Shown here piece by piece: positions 36,437 through 47,007 of a stretch of DNA of 64,000 nucleotides. Made by a program: the position numbers and the translations under genes. The stretch's first letter is position 1, and every line of letters begins with the position of its first letter. The notes below the pieces were generated by a model that was given only the letters and a program-made list of their open reading frames with translations, had not been told where the DNA came from and did no database searches. The stretch comes from an uncultured Clostridia bacterium (lineage in GTDB: Bacteria; Bacillota; Clostridia; Oscillospirales; Ruminococcaceae). The DNA lies in contig CANRJA010000008.1 in the NCBI GenBank assembly GCA_947630825.1, positions 1 through 64,000 on the forward strand, read 5' to 3'.

Positions 36437-37519
36437 TTATTGTGACAAGTCTTTGATTTTTAATTGGTTCTCCATTTTGTGCATTATATGGATATCCATA
36501 GGTTCAATACTCATACCGACAATAGTACCTACATCTTCGTGCAAAGTTGACTGGACTTTCCACTTGTATCCGCTTGCTTCAACTATCATTTCATAGTGAA
36601 CGCCCTTGAAGATAACGCTTTCAACAACGCCTGTTATCGCTCCCTTTATCTGAGGAACGATTTTAATATCCTCAGGTCTGATAACAACATCTACAAGCTC
36701 GTCTTTTTCAAAGCCTGAATCAACACAGGTAAAGGAGTTTCCGGCAAAGTCTACAAGGAAATCCTTTCGCATAATGCCGTCTATAATATTGCTGTCTCCA
36801 ATAAAATCAGCTACAAAAGCGTTTTTAGGCTCGTTGTAAATATCAACAGGAGTGCCTATTTGCTGAATAATGCCGTTGTTCATTACAACGACCGTATCAG
36901 ACATAGTAAGAGCCTCCTCCTGGTCGTGGGTTACATAAATAAAGGTTATCTCGAGCTCCTGCTGAATGTTTTTAAGCTCGATCTGCATTTCCTTTCTCAG
37001 CTTTAAGTCCAAAGCTCCCAATGGCTCGTCGAGAAGCAGGACTTTAGGTCGGTTTACCAATGCTCTTGCAATGGCAACTCTTTGCTGCTGCCCGCCCGAA
37101 AGACTGTGTATAGAGCGTTTCTCAAAGCCTATGAGATTGACAAGCTCTAATGTTTCCTGAACTCGTGATTTTATTTCCTTATCGCTCAGCTTTTTGAGCT
37201 TAAGACCGAAAGCTATATTATCGTATATATTCAGATGAGGGAAAAGAGCATACTTTTGAAAAACAGTATTTACCTGTCTTTTATGAGGCGGCAGCTTTGT
37301 GATATCCTTATTATTGAAATAAAGCGAGCCGCTTTTCATTTGCTGAAAGCCTCCGATAATACGGAGAGTTGTAGTTTTTCCACAGCCGGACGGACCGAGC
37401 AGGGTAACAAATTGCTTATCAATAATGTCGAGATTTATATTCTTTAAAATCTGCTCTCCGTCGAATTCAACAATGGCGTCTTTAAGACTGATAATAATAT
37501 TTTCCAACTTGGCTAACAC
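36437..37519 (-). CDS. potA: Spermidine/putrescine ABC transporter ATPase (GTG start)
   Basis: [42 protein letters not shown]. Confidence 0.94.
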   Translation of the reverse strand: MLAKLENIIISLKDAIVEFDGEQILKNINLDIIDKQFVTLLGPSGCGKTTTLRIIGGFQQMKSGSLYFNNKDITKLPPHKRQVNTVFQKYALFPHLNIYDNIAFGLKLKKLSDKEIKSRVQETLELVNLIGFEKRSIHSLSGGQQQRVAIARALVNRPKVLLLDEPLGALDLKLRKEMQIELKNIQQELEITFIYVTHDQEEALTMSDTVVVMNNGIIQQIGTPVDIYNEPKNAFVADFIGDSNIIDGIMRKDFLVDFAGNSFTCVDSGFEKDELVDVVIRPEDIKIVPQIKGAITGVVESVIFKGVHYEMIVEASGYKWKVQSTLHEDVGTIVGMSIEPMDIHIMHKMENQLKIKDLSQ

Positions 37520-37782
37520 TTCCTGTTCATAATAATTTTGACAATAAACGCTATGATGATTATAAATTATTTTATTTCAATTTACAATACTTTTTTGATA
37601 TTTATTTTTTTAATTAAAACAGCATTTATATTAATTATTTCTTTTTAACATTTTGAAGAAAAAACAGAAAAAAATATTGCTATTTATTTTTAGATAGTAT
37701 ATAATATAATAGAGTATTTATATCTATTTTTAATAGTGAATTTTTATACATAATGTGTTTTTTCAAAAGAGGAGAATATCAT

Positions 37783-39174
37783 ATGACAAAAGCGGAAAGG
37801 TTTTTCGATGAAATTAAAGATAAAAGAATTGCATTCATCGGAACGGGCGTGAGCCATAACGATTTAATAAGATTATTTTTAAAAAAGGGTTATAATATTG
37901 TTATCTGCGATAAGAATAATCTTGAAGAAAAAAATAACGAGCTTTACTTTGAGTTCAAACAGGCGGGAGCGGAGTTTTCATTCGGTGAAAATTATCTTGA
38001 TGAAATTTTCAGATGTGATATAGTTTTCAGGACACCCGGAATGTATTATAACGATCCGACGCTTACAAAAGCGCGCAAGAAGGGTATTATCATAACAAGC
38101 GAGATGGAGGTTTTCTTTGACCTTTGCCCGTGTAAGATTTACGCCGTAACGGGTTCTGACGGCAAATCTACCACTACTACGCTCGTTTCTCAATTTTTTA
38201 AAGCAGACGGTAAGACTGTTCATTTAGGAGGAAATATAGGCAAACCTCTTTTGTATAAGATAGAAAAAATCAAAGAGACTGACGTTGCAGTAGTTGAGCT
38301 TTCTAGCTTTCAGCTTATCTCGATGAGAGAATCTCCGTTTGCTGCGGCGATAACAAACATATCGCCAAATCACCTTAACGTACACGGCACAATGGAGGAA
38401 TACATTGGCGCTAAGTGCAATATTCTTGCTCATCAAAATGCCTTTTCTAAGGCAGTTTTGAATATGGATAATGATGAAGCTATGAAGCTGTGCGATATGG
38501 TGAGGGGAAGGCTTTCCCTTTTCAGCAGAAAGGGTATTCCCGAATGCGGAAGCTTTTTAGATAATGAAGGCAACCTATGTTATAATGAATACGGCAAGGT
38601 TACAAAGATAGTCCATATGGACGATATAAGGATTCCGGGCATACACAATGTAGAAAATTTCCTTACGGCTATTGCGCTTACTTGGGGAGATGTTTCTTCT
38701 GAGAGCATTGTAAAAACGGCTAAGGAGTTCGGCGGAGTTGAGCATAGAATAGAGTTTGTAAGGGAGCTTGACGGAGTAAGGTACTATAACGATTCTATTG
38801 CCACAAGCCCTACACGTGTAATGGCAGGACTAAATTCATTCAAGCAGAAAATAATCGTAATTGCAGGCGGTTCTGATAAAGGAGTTCCATTCGACACTCT
38901 TGCAGAGCCTGTAAATGAAAAGGTCAAGGTCTTGATTCTTATGGGTCAGACTGCAAAAAAGATTAAAGAGGCTGTTACCGAATGTGAAGATTATAGAACA
39001 AGCGGACTAAAGGTAATAATGGTAAAGGATATGGAGGAAGCTGTTCACACTGCAAGGGATATTGCAGAAAAGGGCGATATAGTTTCTTTGTCTCCTGCCT
39101 GCGCTAGCTTTGATATGTACCCTATGTTTGAGGTAAGAGGCAGGCACTTTAAGGAAATTGTAAACTCACTTTAA
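37783..39174 (+). CDS. murD: UDP-N-acetylmuramoyl-L-alanine--D-glutamate ligase
   Basis: AVTGSDGKSTTTTLVSQFF, NISPNHLNVHGTMEEY, YYNDSIATSPTRVMAGL. Confidence 0.93.
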   Translation: MTKAERFFDEIKDKRIAFIGTGVSHNDLIRLFLKKGYNIVICDKNNLEEKNNELYFEFKQAGAEFSFGENYLDEIFRCDIVFRTPGMYYNDPTLTKARKKGIIITSEMEVFFDLCPCKIYAVTGSDGKSTTTTLVSQFFKADGKTVHLGGNIGKPLLYKIEKIKETDVAVVELSSFQLISMRESPFAAAITNISPNHLNVHGTMEEYIGAKCNILAHQNAFSKAVLNMDNDEAMKLCDMVRGRLSLFSRKGIPECGSFLDNEGNLCYNEYGKVTKIVHMDDIRIPGIHNVENFLTAIALTWGDVSSESIVKTAKEFGGVEHRIEFVRELDGVRYYNDSIATSPTRVMAGLNSFKQKIIVIAGGSDKGVPFDTLAEPVNEKVKVLILMGQTAKKIKEAVTECEDYRTSGLKVIMVKDMEEAVHTARDIAEKGDIVSLSPACASFDMYPMFEVRGRHFKEIVNSL

Positions 39175-39195
39175 TATGTTTTTAAGGGATAATTT

Positions 39196-40245
39196 ATGAA
39201 TAAGAAAGAACTAACTGAAATATTATTTAAACTTACCCGGCAAAACGGCGTTTCGGGCGATGAATTTTGCGCTTCAAAAACAGCAGCGGAACTTCTTAAA
39301 AAGTACACATCTGATGTTATATTAGATGATTTTGGCAATGTTATCGCAAATATCGGAAAGCGTGAAGAGGGTAAGCCTCATATTATGCTTGACGCGCATA
39401 TAGATGAGATTGGATTTATTGTAACTTACATTACCGACGAGGGCTTTTTGAAAATATCAAACTGCGGTGGTATTGACAGACGTCTGCTTCTGGCTCAACA
39501 GGTTGAGGTTCTTTGCTCAAACGGACAGAAAATTATCGGCGTTATTACTTCAACCCCTCCGCATCTGGAATCAGATGATAAAAAAGCGCCAAAGCTGGAC
39601 GATATCTTCGTTGATATAGGAATGTCAAAGGAGAACGCTCAAAAGCTTGTATCGTTAGGCGACAGGATAATTATATCAAATGAACCGTATACGCTTTTAG
39701 GTGATAGAATAACATCAAAATGCCTTGACGACAGGGCAGGAGTTGTTACTCTTATTCAAACTCTCGACCTGTTAAAAAATGAGTTTGAAAGCCTTAATTG
39801 CTCGCTTTCGGTGGTGTTCTCTTCACAGGAGGAAACAGGCGAGAGGGGAGCGAAAACAGCAGCTTATAAGGTAAACCCTGATATTGCTATAGCTGTTGAC
39901 GTTTCCTTTGCAAGAGTTTTCGGAGAGTCTAAAGAAAAGTGCGGAGAAATGGGAAAGGGCCCTATGGTTGGAGTGTCGCCGTCTCTTTCTAAATCTCTAT
40001 CAAACAGATTTATTCAGATTGCAAAGGATGAGAAAATACCTTATCAAATCGAGGTTATGGGCGCAACAACAGGTACGAACGCAGACGCTATAGGAGTAAC
40101 TAGGGGCGGAGTTAAAACAGTTACCGTTTCGATACCGCTTAAATATATGCATACGCCTGTTGAGGTCATTTCAATTTCGGATATTGAAAATTCAGCACGC
40201 CTTATAGAGAAGTTTTTAAGAAACGGGGTGGAAGCTGATGCTTGA
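39196..40245 (+). CDS. M42 family metallopeptidase (copy 1)
   Basis: LDAHIDEIGFIVTYI, DDRAGVVTLIQ, SSQEETGERGAKTAAY. Confidence 0.9.
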   Translation: MNKKELTEILFKLTRQNGVSGDEFCASKTAAELLKKYTSDVILDDFGNVIANIGKREEGKPHIMLDAHIDEIGFIVTYITDEGFLKISNCGGIDRRLLLAQQVEVLCSNGQKIIGVITSTPPHLESDDKKAPKLDDIFVDIGMSKENAQKLVSLGDRIIISNEPYTLLGDRITSKCLDDRAGVVTLIQTLDLLKNEFESLNCSLSVVFSSQEETGERGAKTAAYKVNPDIAIAVDVSFARVFGESKEKCGEMGKGPMVGVSPSLSKSLSNRFIQIAKDEKIPYQIEVMGATTGTNADAIGVTRGGVKTVTVSIPLKYMHTPVEVISISDIENSARLIEKFLRNGVEADA

Positions 40246-41260
40246 TAAAATGCGTGACCTTTGTCTTATCAATGGAATTTCAGGCGATGAGGATAAGGCC
40301 AGGGAATATATTATTTCAAAAATATGCGATAAATGCGAGTATGACGTTGATAATCTTGGCAATATTATTGCCTTAAAAAAGGGAAGAAAAACGCCTAAAA
40401 ATAAGGTTTTGCTCTCTGCTCATATGGACGAGGTAGGACTGATAGTTAAATATATTAATGATGACGGAAGTTTTAAGGTTGAAAGCGTCGGCGGAATTGA
40501 CCCCAGAGTTGTTTTCGGACGTCAGGTAACAGTCGGCAAAAATAACACTGTAGGAGTTGTCGGAGGGGTCGCTGTTCACAATCTTTCAGGTGATGATAGG
40601 GATAAGGCGGTTTTGTTTGACAAACTGACTGTTGACATCGGCGCTCAAAGCCGTGAAGAAGCTGAAAAAGCAGTATCGCTGGGCGACAGCGTTTACTTCA
40701 AATCTGATTATATAGAGTTCGGAGACGGCTTTGTAAAATCAAAGGCTATCGACGACAGATTCGGTTGTGCGCTTATGCTTGAGTTAATCGAAAACGAGCT
40801 TGAGTATGACACCTATTTCACCTTTGTTGTTCAAGAGGAGATAGGACTTCGAGGTGCAAAGGCGGCTTCATACACTGTAAACCCCGATTATGCGATAGTT
40901 ATAGAGGCTACAACGGCGGCGGATTTACCTGCCTCGGAGGGTGAAAAGTCAGTCTGCAAATGCGGAGACGGTCCTGTTGTATCTTTTATGGATAAATCGA
41001 CTATATATAACAAAGAGCTTTACAAGCTGGCTTTTGATACTGCAAGGGAGAACAATATTCCCTGCCAGACAAAAACAATGATTGCTGGCGGAAACGACGC
41101 AGGCGCTATTCATATTTCAAGAGGCGGAGTTAAAACAATGGCTGTATCTGTTCCGTGCAGGTATATACATTCGCCGTCCTGCGTTGCAAGCAAAGACGAT
41201 ATGGAAAACTCACTGGAGCTTGTTAAGCTGGTTTTGAATAAGCTCTATAACAGGCAGTGA
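40238..41260 (+). CDS. M42 family metallopeptidase (copy 2)
   Basis: LSAHMDEVGLIVKYI, DDRFGCALMLELIE, VVQEEIGLRGAKAASY. Confidence 0.9.
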   Translation: MLDKMRDLCLINGISGDEDKAREYIISKICDKCEYDVDNLGNIIALKKGRKTPKNKVLLSAHMDEVGLIVKYINDDGSFKVESVGGIDPRVVFGRQVTVGKNNTVGVVGGVAVHNLSGDDRDKAVLFDKLTVDIGAQSREEAEKAVSLGDSVYFKSDYIEFGDGFVKSKAIDDRFGCALMLELIENELEYDTYFTFVVQEEIGLRGAKAASYTVNPDYAIVIEATTAADLPASEGEKSVCKCGDGPVVSFMDKSTIYNKELYKLAFDTARENNIPCQTKTMIAGGNDAGAIHISRGGVKTMAVSVPCRYIHSPSCVASKDDMENSLELVKLVLNKLYNRQ

Positions 41261-41277
41261 AGCTAAGAACTTAAAAC

Positions 41278-41313
41278 GGAGGAATGCCCTTTTTGGGGTA
41301 AGTCATATAAATG
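41278..41313 (+). promoter_or_regulatory. SD-hairpin-start element, copy d
   Basis: GGAGGA-A-[TGCCCT-TTTT-GGGGTA]-N10-ATG. Confidence 0.6.
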
Positions 41314-42096
41314 ATAACAGAAACTCACGACATTACAGAAGAATTATTGAATACTCTTGAGAAAAATCACTATTCACGGCGTATAAAATCTCACTTTTTA
41401 GCATACGGCGTAAGCTATGATTTTTGCAGATTTTATTTTGTCCGTGAAAATCAGGCTTCGGACAACGACGCGGTGATTTCAATATTCAATGCTTCAATGG
41501 TAGTTTCTGTTTTTGAGGGTCTTACTCTTTCAGATAATGAGATCTCTGAGATTGCTACCCTTATTTCTATGACAAAGCCTGTTACCGTTGAATTGGGACT
41601 TGATTATTCAAAGAGGTTAAGCGTCCTTATAAGTGAAGATTACAATGTGTTTGACAGAACAATGTTTGAGTTTGTTTGCAAAAATCATATTCCAAAGCTT
41701 GATGTAAATGAACTTCCCAAGCTTGACGATGTTTATGATATTCTGGCAACTAGCTTTCCGGCAATAAGAAACTCCTATTCTCTGTGGCTGACAGATACTT
41801 CGCACAGGGTTAGAAAGGGACTTTCGCAAAGTTTTACTCTTAAAAACTGCTCGTCTGCGACTATACAGTATATTATAGACGGCATTGCTTTTGTAGGTCA
41901 CGTTGCAACGATACCCAAAGAGAGGGGAAAGCATCACGCAAGAGAGCTTTTATACTGGCTTGGAGAACGGCTTAATGAGGACGGGTTTTCTGTTCAGCTT
42001 TTTGCAAGAAGTTACAATGTAAGCTACTATACTGAAATCGGTTTTCTTCCGATTTATGATGATATAGTGCTTGAAAGGAAAGACATAGATGAATAA
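41311..42096 (+). CDS. GNAT-like N-acetyltransferase
   Basis: C-term GHVATIPKERGKHHARELLYWLGERLNEDGFSVQLFARSYNVSYYTEIGFLPIYDD. Confidence 0.7.
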   Translation: MITETHDITEELLNTLEKNHYSRRIKSHFLAYGVSYDFCRFYFVRENQASDNDAVISIFNASMVVSVFEGLTLSDNEISEIATLISMTKPVTVELGLDYSKRLSVLISEDYNVFDRTMFEFVCKNHIPKLDVNELPKLDDVYDILATSFPAIRNSYSLWLTDTSHRVRKGLSQSFTLKNCSSATIQYIIDGIAFVGHVATIPKERGKHHARELLYWLGERLNEDGFSVQLFARSYNVSYYTEIGFLPIYDDIVLERKDIDE

Positions 42097-43372
42097 TTCT
42101 TTATTTGATATAGATAAAAGGCTTTTGGAGCTTGCTGATGAGGCTGAGGCGGAATGTAAAGATATTTTTGCCAACTTCAGCGATACTGCCGATTTTAACA
42201 GTCAGAAGGTTTTGAAAGCGTTTATAGATAACCGTGTGTCGGAGAGCTGTTTAAAGGGTACTACAGGCTACGGCTACGGAGATATAGGCAGAGATACAAT
42301 AGACAAGGTGTTTGCTCAGGCGTTCGGCGGTGAGGACGCTTTAGTGCGTCATACGTTTGTAAACGGAACTCATGCTCTTTCTACCGCTTTGTTCGGTGTG
42401 TTAAGAGCAGGAGATAAACTGGTCTCTGTAATGGGAAAGCCTTATGATACCTTAGAAGAAGTAATAGGGATAAGAAATAAAAAGGGCAGCGGTTCGCTTG
42501 TTGATTTTGGCGTGATTTACGATCAGGTCGATTTGCTATATGACGGAACTCCAGATCTTGACGAAATTTCTAAAAAGGCACAGTCTGCAAAGGTTATTTA
42601 CATTCAGCGTTCAAGAGGATATTCCCTTCGCCCGTCTCTTTGTATTGATACCATTGAAAAGATAGTCAAGACTGCAAAAGCGGCTAATAAAGATGTTATC
42701 GTTATGGTAGACAATTGCTACGGCGAGTTTGTTGAAAAGCGTGAACCGCTTGACGTCGGAGCGGATTTGATAGTAGGTTCTCTTATAAAAAATCCGGGCG
42801 GCGGGGTAGCGTCAACAGGCGGTTACATAGCAGGAAAGGCTTATCTGGTAGAGAAGTGTGCCGAAAGGCTTACCTGTGTTGGAATGGGAAAAGAGGTAGG
42901 CTGTTCGCTTGGTCAGAATAGAGAGATTATGCTTGGATTTTTTATGGCGCCTCAGGTTGTTGAGTCGGCTTTGAAGACCTCGGCGTTCGCTTGCAGATTT
43001 TATGAAAAACTCGGGTTTGAAACCTTTCCTAAAAGCGGTGAAAAGAGAACTGACATAATAGCTTCTATTCTTCTTGGTGACGAGCAAAAACTAACTGCGT
43101 TTTGTCAGGGTATACAAAAGGGTTCACCTGTTGACAGCTTTGCTGTTCCTGAGGCTTGGGATATGCCCGGCTATGACAGCAAGGTAATAATGGCGGCAGG
43201 CGCTTTTACAATGGGAGCTTCAATAGAGCTTTCTGCCGATGCGCCCATAAGAGAGCCGTTTGCGGTGTGGCTTCAGGGGGGAATTACATATCCGACCGGA
43301 AAGCAGGGGGTTATACTTTCAGCTATGGAGATGCTAAATAAGGGATTGATAAGCATAAAATCAGGGAATTAA
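42089..43372 (+). CDS. Methionine gamma-lyase/aluminium-resistance family PLP enzyme (YnbB-like)
   Basis: RHTFVNGTHALSTALFGVLRAGD, DNCYGEFVEKREPLDVGADLIVGSLIKNPGGGVASTGGYIAG. Confidence 0.88.
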   Translation: MNNSLFDIDKRLLELADEAEAECKDIFANFSDTADFNSQKVLKAFIDNRVSESCLKGTTGYGYGDIGRDTIDKVFAQAFGGEDALVRHTFVNGTHALSTALFGVLRAGDKLVSVMGKPYDTLEEVIGIRNKKGSGSLVDFGVIYDQVDLLYDGTPDLDEISKKAQSAKVIYIQRSRGYSLRPSLCIDTIEKIVKTAKAANKDVIVMVDNCYGEFVEKREPLDVGADLIVGSLIKNPGGGVASTGGYIAGKAYLVEKCAERLTCVGMGKEVGCSLGQNREIMLGFFMAPQVVESALKTSAFACRFYEKLGFETFPKSGEKRTDIIASILLGDEQKLTAFCQGIQKGSPVDSFAVPEAWDMPGYDSKVIMAAGAFTMGASIELSADAPIREPFAVWLQGGITYPTGKQGVILSAMEMLNKGLISIKSGN

Positions 43373-43387
43373 AAGGAGGGTACGTTT

Positions 43388-44347
43388 ATGAGCGATGTAT
43401 ATACAGTGGCGTTAAGCAACATAATTGACGAGTTTAAGTTAGAGGTAATCTGTGCGCCAGACAATTTAGATGAAATACTAATTTCAGACAATGATTTGAA
43501 CAGACCCGGTCTTCAGCTTAAGGGGTTTTACGAATATTTTAACTCTGAGCGTATTCAGGTTTGCGGAAATATGGAGTTTGCCTTTCTGGGTTCGATATTG
43601 CCTGAGGAAAGAAGAGAAGCTGTAAGCAGGCTTTTTGAAACAAAAATTCCGGCGCTTGTTGTCGCCAGAGGACATTATATATTTCCTGAGATTATCGAGG
43701 CTGCAAAGGAGTATGATATTCCTTTGCTTAGAACTGAGGAGAGTACGACAAGTTTTATTGCGGCATTGATAGGTTTTTTAAATCTTCACCTTGCGCCTAG
43801 AATAACCCGTCACGGAGTTTTAATAGAGGTCTACGGTGAGGGATTGCTTATCGTCGGGGAAAGCGGAGTTGGAAAGAGCGAGACTGCTGTTGAACTTGTA
43901 AAGAGAGGTCACAGACTTGTTGCCGACGACGCAGTTGAGATAAGAAAGGTCTCAAACAAAAGTTTAGTCGGCTCGTCGCCTGACAACATAAGGCACTTTT
44001 TAGAGCTTAGAGGCGTGGGTATTATAAATACCAGACGTTTGTTCGGTATGGGTGCTGTCAAGGTTACAGAGAAGATAGATTTGGTTGTTGAGTTAGAGAC
44101 TTGGGATTCCACTAAGGTCTACGACCGTATGGGAGTTGATAACGAGTATACGACCATCTTCGGTATAAAGATACCTAGCCTTACCATTCCTATAAAGCCG
44201 GGAAGAAACCTAGCTATTATTTTAGAGGTCGCCGCTATGAACAACCGTCAGAAAAAGATGGGATACAATGCGGCTCAGGAGCTTTTAAATAATCTCGGTT
44301 TAGAGGTCGATAAAAAAGACACAATAAAGAATTGGGATACATTTTAG
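43388..44347 (+). CDS. hprK: HPr kinase/phosphorylase
   Basis: GEGLLIVGESGVGKSETAVELVKRGHRLVADDAVEIRK; EVAAMNNRQKKMGYNAA. Confidence 0.96.
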   Translation: MSDVYTVALSNIIDEFKLEVICAPDNLDEILISDNDLNRPGLQLKGFYEYFNSERIQVCGNMEFAFLGSILPEERREAVSRLFETKIPALVVARGHYIFPEIIEAAKEYDIPLLRTEESTTSFIAALIGFLNLHLAPRITRHGVLIEVYGEGLLIVGESGVGKSETAVELVKRGHRLVADDAVEIRKVSNKSLVGSSPDNIRHFLELRGVGIINTRRLFGMGAVKVTEKIDLVVELETWDSTKVYDRMGVDNEYTTIFGIKIPSLTIPIKPGRNLAIILEVAAMNNRQKKMGYNAAQELLNNLGLEVDKKDTIKNWDTF

Positions 44348-44378
44348 ATTTAAGAATATATTTCAGAAAGAGGAACAA

Positions 44379-45101
44379 ATGAGATACGAGGCAGATTTAC
44401 ACACACATACATTGGCGTCTACTCACGCTTATTCAACAATAATGGAAAATTGCAAAGCGGCGTTTGAAAAGGGTGTTAAGATAATAGCAATGACAGACCA
44501 TGCGCCTATGGAGCCTGACGCTCCTCACATATGGCACATTGAAAATCTTGGAGTATTACCTGATAAAATTGAGGGAGTAAGAGTTTTAAAGGGCGTTGAG
44601 GCTAATATTTGCAATTTAGAAGGTAAGCTGGATATAAGCGAGCGTGTTTTAGGCAGACTTGAATGGGTAGTAGCTTCCTTTCACAGTCCGGTTTTTTGGA
44701 CAGAAACTCCGAGGGAGCTGTATGATACATATAAAAAGGTATGTCAGAATATTCACGTTGATTTAATTGGACACCCGACTACATCGAATGTTGATTATGA
44801 TGCAGAGGAGCTTGTCAAGCTGTTTAAGGAGTACGACAAGCTGGTTGAATTGAACGAGGCGTCACTAGTTTCGGGAAGGACAAAAAAAGATAAGCTTGTT
44901 GAACTTATAAAGGCTTGCAAAAAGTATGAAACGCCTGTTGCGGTTGATTCTGACGCACATTTTTGTTATAAAATAGGAGATGTTTCCAATGTAGAAAAAC
45001 TGCTCACAGAGTTGGATTTTCCAAATGAGCTTATTGTAAACAGCGACGCTGAAAAGCTAAAAGAGAGAATAATAAAAAAACGGCCGTGGATTGAGTTTTG
45101 A
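44379..45101 (+). CDS. PHP-domain phosphatase/phosphoesterase (YcdX-like)
   Basis: ADLHTHTLASTHAYST, MTDHAPMEP, SFHSPVFW, DSDAHFCYKIG. Confidence 0.88.
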   Translation: MRYEADLHTHTLASTHAYSTIMENCKAAFEKGVKIIAMTDHAPMEPDAPHIWHIENLGVLPDKIEGVRVLKGVEANICNLEGKLDISERVLGRLEWVVASFHSPVFWTETPRELYDTYKKVCQNIHVDLIGHPTTSNVDYDAEELVKLFKEYDKLVELNEASLVSGRTKKDKLVELIKACKKYETPVAVDSDAHFCYKIGDVSNVEKLLTELDFPNELIVNSDAEKLKERIIKKRPWIEF

Positions 45102-45126
45102 TTATAATTTATGTGGGGGATAGCTT

Positions 45127-46053
45127 ATGAAAGAAGATAATGTTATAATAAAAATAATACGAAAAGCAAAAGAACACGGCTGTAAGGTGCTGACAGATGA
45201 GCGTTTAAGCGAGCATACGACCTTTAAAATAGGAGGCCCTTGCAAGGCTTTCATCTCAATTAACGGCATTGATTGTCTTAAAGAGTTAATTAAGCTTGCT
45301 GATGATGAGGAGTATCCGTATTTTGTCATGGGCAAGGGTTCTAATCTGCTTTTTGATGACAGGGGATTTGACGGAGTTATCTTTCATCTGGGCGGTGATT
45401 TTTCAAACATCAGTTTGATTGACGACACAACTATCAAGGCAGAAGCAGGCTGTTCGCTTATGAATGTTTGCAGGTTTGCATACGAAAACGGTCTGGGCGG
45501 ATTGGAGTTTGCTTTTGGTATACCCGGTTCGGTAGGCGGAGCGGTTTATATGAACGCAGGAGCTTACGGAGGAGAGATAAAGGACGTTTTGGTTTCTGCC
45601 AAAGCATTTAATAAGGGTAAAATACTTGACTTTGACGTTGAAGATATGAATTTAACCTATCGAAACAGTATTTTTCAGGAGAATGATTATATTATAACCG
45701 AGGCGGTTTTTAAGTTGGCTAAAAAGGATAAGCCTGAGATAAAGGCTTTAATGGATGATTATTTAAACAGAAGAAAAAGCAAGCAGCCTTTGGAGTACCC
45801 AAATGGCGGTTCGACATTTAAAAGACCGACAGGACAGTTCGCAGGCAAACTTATTGAGGAAAGCGGACTTCGTGGCTTCAGCGTTGGCAATGCTGAGGTA
45901 TCTCAAAAACACTGTGGATTTGTAATAAACAAGGGTAATGCTACTTTTGAAGAGGTAACGGGTCTTATTAAAAAGGTTCAGGATATTGTAAAAGAGAAAA
46001 CAGGTTATTTTCTTGAGTGTGAAGTGGAAATCGTAAGATACAATGCCGACTAG
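45127..46053 (+). CDS. murB: UDP-N-acetylmuramate dehydrogenase
   Basis: MGKGSNLLFDDRGFDGVI, FGIPGSVGGAVYMNAGAYGGEIKDVL, GSTFKRPTGQFAGKLIE. Confidence 0.95.
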   Translation: MKEDNVIIKIIRKAKEHGCKVLTDERLSEHTTFKIGGPCKAFISINGIDCLKELIKLADDEEYPYFVMGKGSNLLFDDRGFDGVIFHLGGDFSNISLIDDTTIKAEAGCSLMNVCRFAYENGLGGLEFAFGIPGSVGGAVYMNAGAYGGEIKDVLVSAKAFNKGKILDFDVEDMNLTYRNSIFQENDYIITEAVFKLAKKDKPEIKALMDDYLNRRKSKQPLEYPNGGSTFKRPTGQFAGKLIEESGLRGFSVGNAEVSQKHCGFVINKGNATFEEVTGLIKKVQDIVKEKTGYFLECEVEIVRYNAD

Positions 46054-46112
46054 GTGTTATTCGGGGTAGGCTGATAAGACGTTGTATCGGCATTGAAGGG
46101 GATGAGATAAAA

Positions 46113-46991
46113 TTGAAAGATATGGAGTTTGTTATTGTTACGGGAGTATCAGGCTCCGGCAAGTCTACAGTTGTAAATGTTTTAGAGGATATGGGGTATT
46201 ATTGTATTGATAATATGCCCCCTGAGCTTATACTTAAATTTGCAGATATAACGACTGTAACGGCAGGTTCTAAGGCTATTGAAAAGGTGGCTTTTGTTAC
46301 AGATATCAGAGGCGGAAATTTTTTCAGTCAGCTTTATGATACGATAAAACAGCTTCAAAAAGAGCAGAGGAATTTAAAGGTTCTGTTTGTAGACGCAAGC
46401 GATGAAACAATCATAAGACGTTATAAGGAAACAAGAAGAAAGCATCCTCTTGACAATCAGATGAAGGGTAATATAGAAAAAGCTATTCAAGCAGAGCGTG
46501 ATATGCTTGCAAATGTAAAGGGGATTTCTGATTACTTTATAGATTCATCTTTTCTGTCTGCAAATCAGCTTAGAGAAAAGGTCAAAAGTATGTTTTTGAC
46601 TGGTGACGACGAGTTTATGCAGATAGATATTATGTCGTTCGGGTTTAAATACGGTCCTATGAGAGAGGCGGATCTGGTGTTTGACGTAAGATGCCTGCCG
46701 AACCCTTATTATGTTGACGAGCTTCGTCCTAAAACGGGTCTTTCCACAGAGGTATCAAGCTATGTGATGAAGTTTGAGCAGTCAGTTCAGCTTAAACAGA
46801 AGCTGGAGGATTTAATGGATTTTTTGATACCGCTTTATAAAAAAGAGGGTAAAAGCCAGCTTATTATAGCCTTTGGCTGTACGGGTGGAAAGCACAGAAG
46901 CGTGACATTTGCGGAAAATATGATGAAATACTTATCAAAAAAGTATCACAAGGTAAGAATTTCTCACAGAGATATTAATAAGTACACATAA
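46113..46991 (+). CDS. rapZ: RNase adapter RapZ/YvcJ nucleotide-binding protein
   Basis: VTGVSGSGKSTVVNVLEDMGYYCIDNMPPELI; AFGCTGGKHRSVTFAE. Confidence 0.95.
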   Translation: MKDMEFVIVTGVSGSGKSTVVNVLEDMGYYCIDNMPPELILKFADITTVTAGSKAIEKVAFVTDIRGGNFFSQLYDTIKQLQKEQRNLKVLFVDASDETIIRRYKETRRKHPLDNQMKGNIEKAIQAERDMLANVKGISDYFIDSSFLSANQLREKVKSMFLTGDDEFMQIDIMSFGFKYGPMREADLVFDVRCLPNPYYVDELRPKTGLSTEVSSYVMKFEQSVQLKQKLEDLMDFLIPLYKKEGKSQLIIAFGCTGGKHRSVTFAENMMKYLSKKYHKVRISHRDINKYT

Positions 46992-47007
46992 AATCTTGGT
47001 GATTAAA

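Noticed and set aside
39196-41260. Tandem M42 peptidases as a novel system
   Set aside because: Tandem M42 aminopeptidases are common in Clostridia; ordinary paralogues
41617-41937. 106-aa antisense ORF inside the GNAT gene
   Set aside because: No SD or recognisable motif; opposite an intact coding frame
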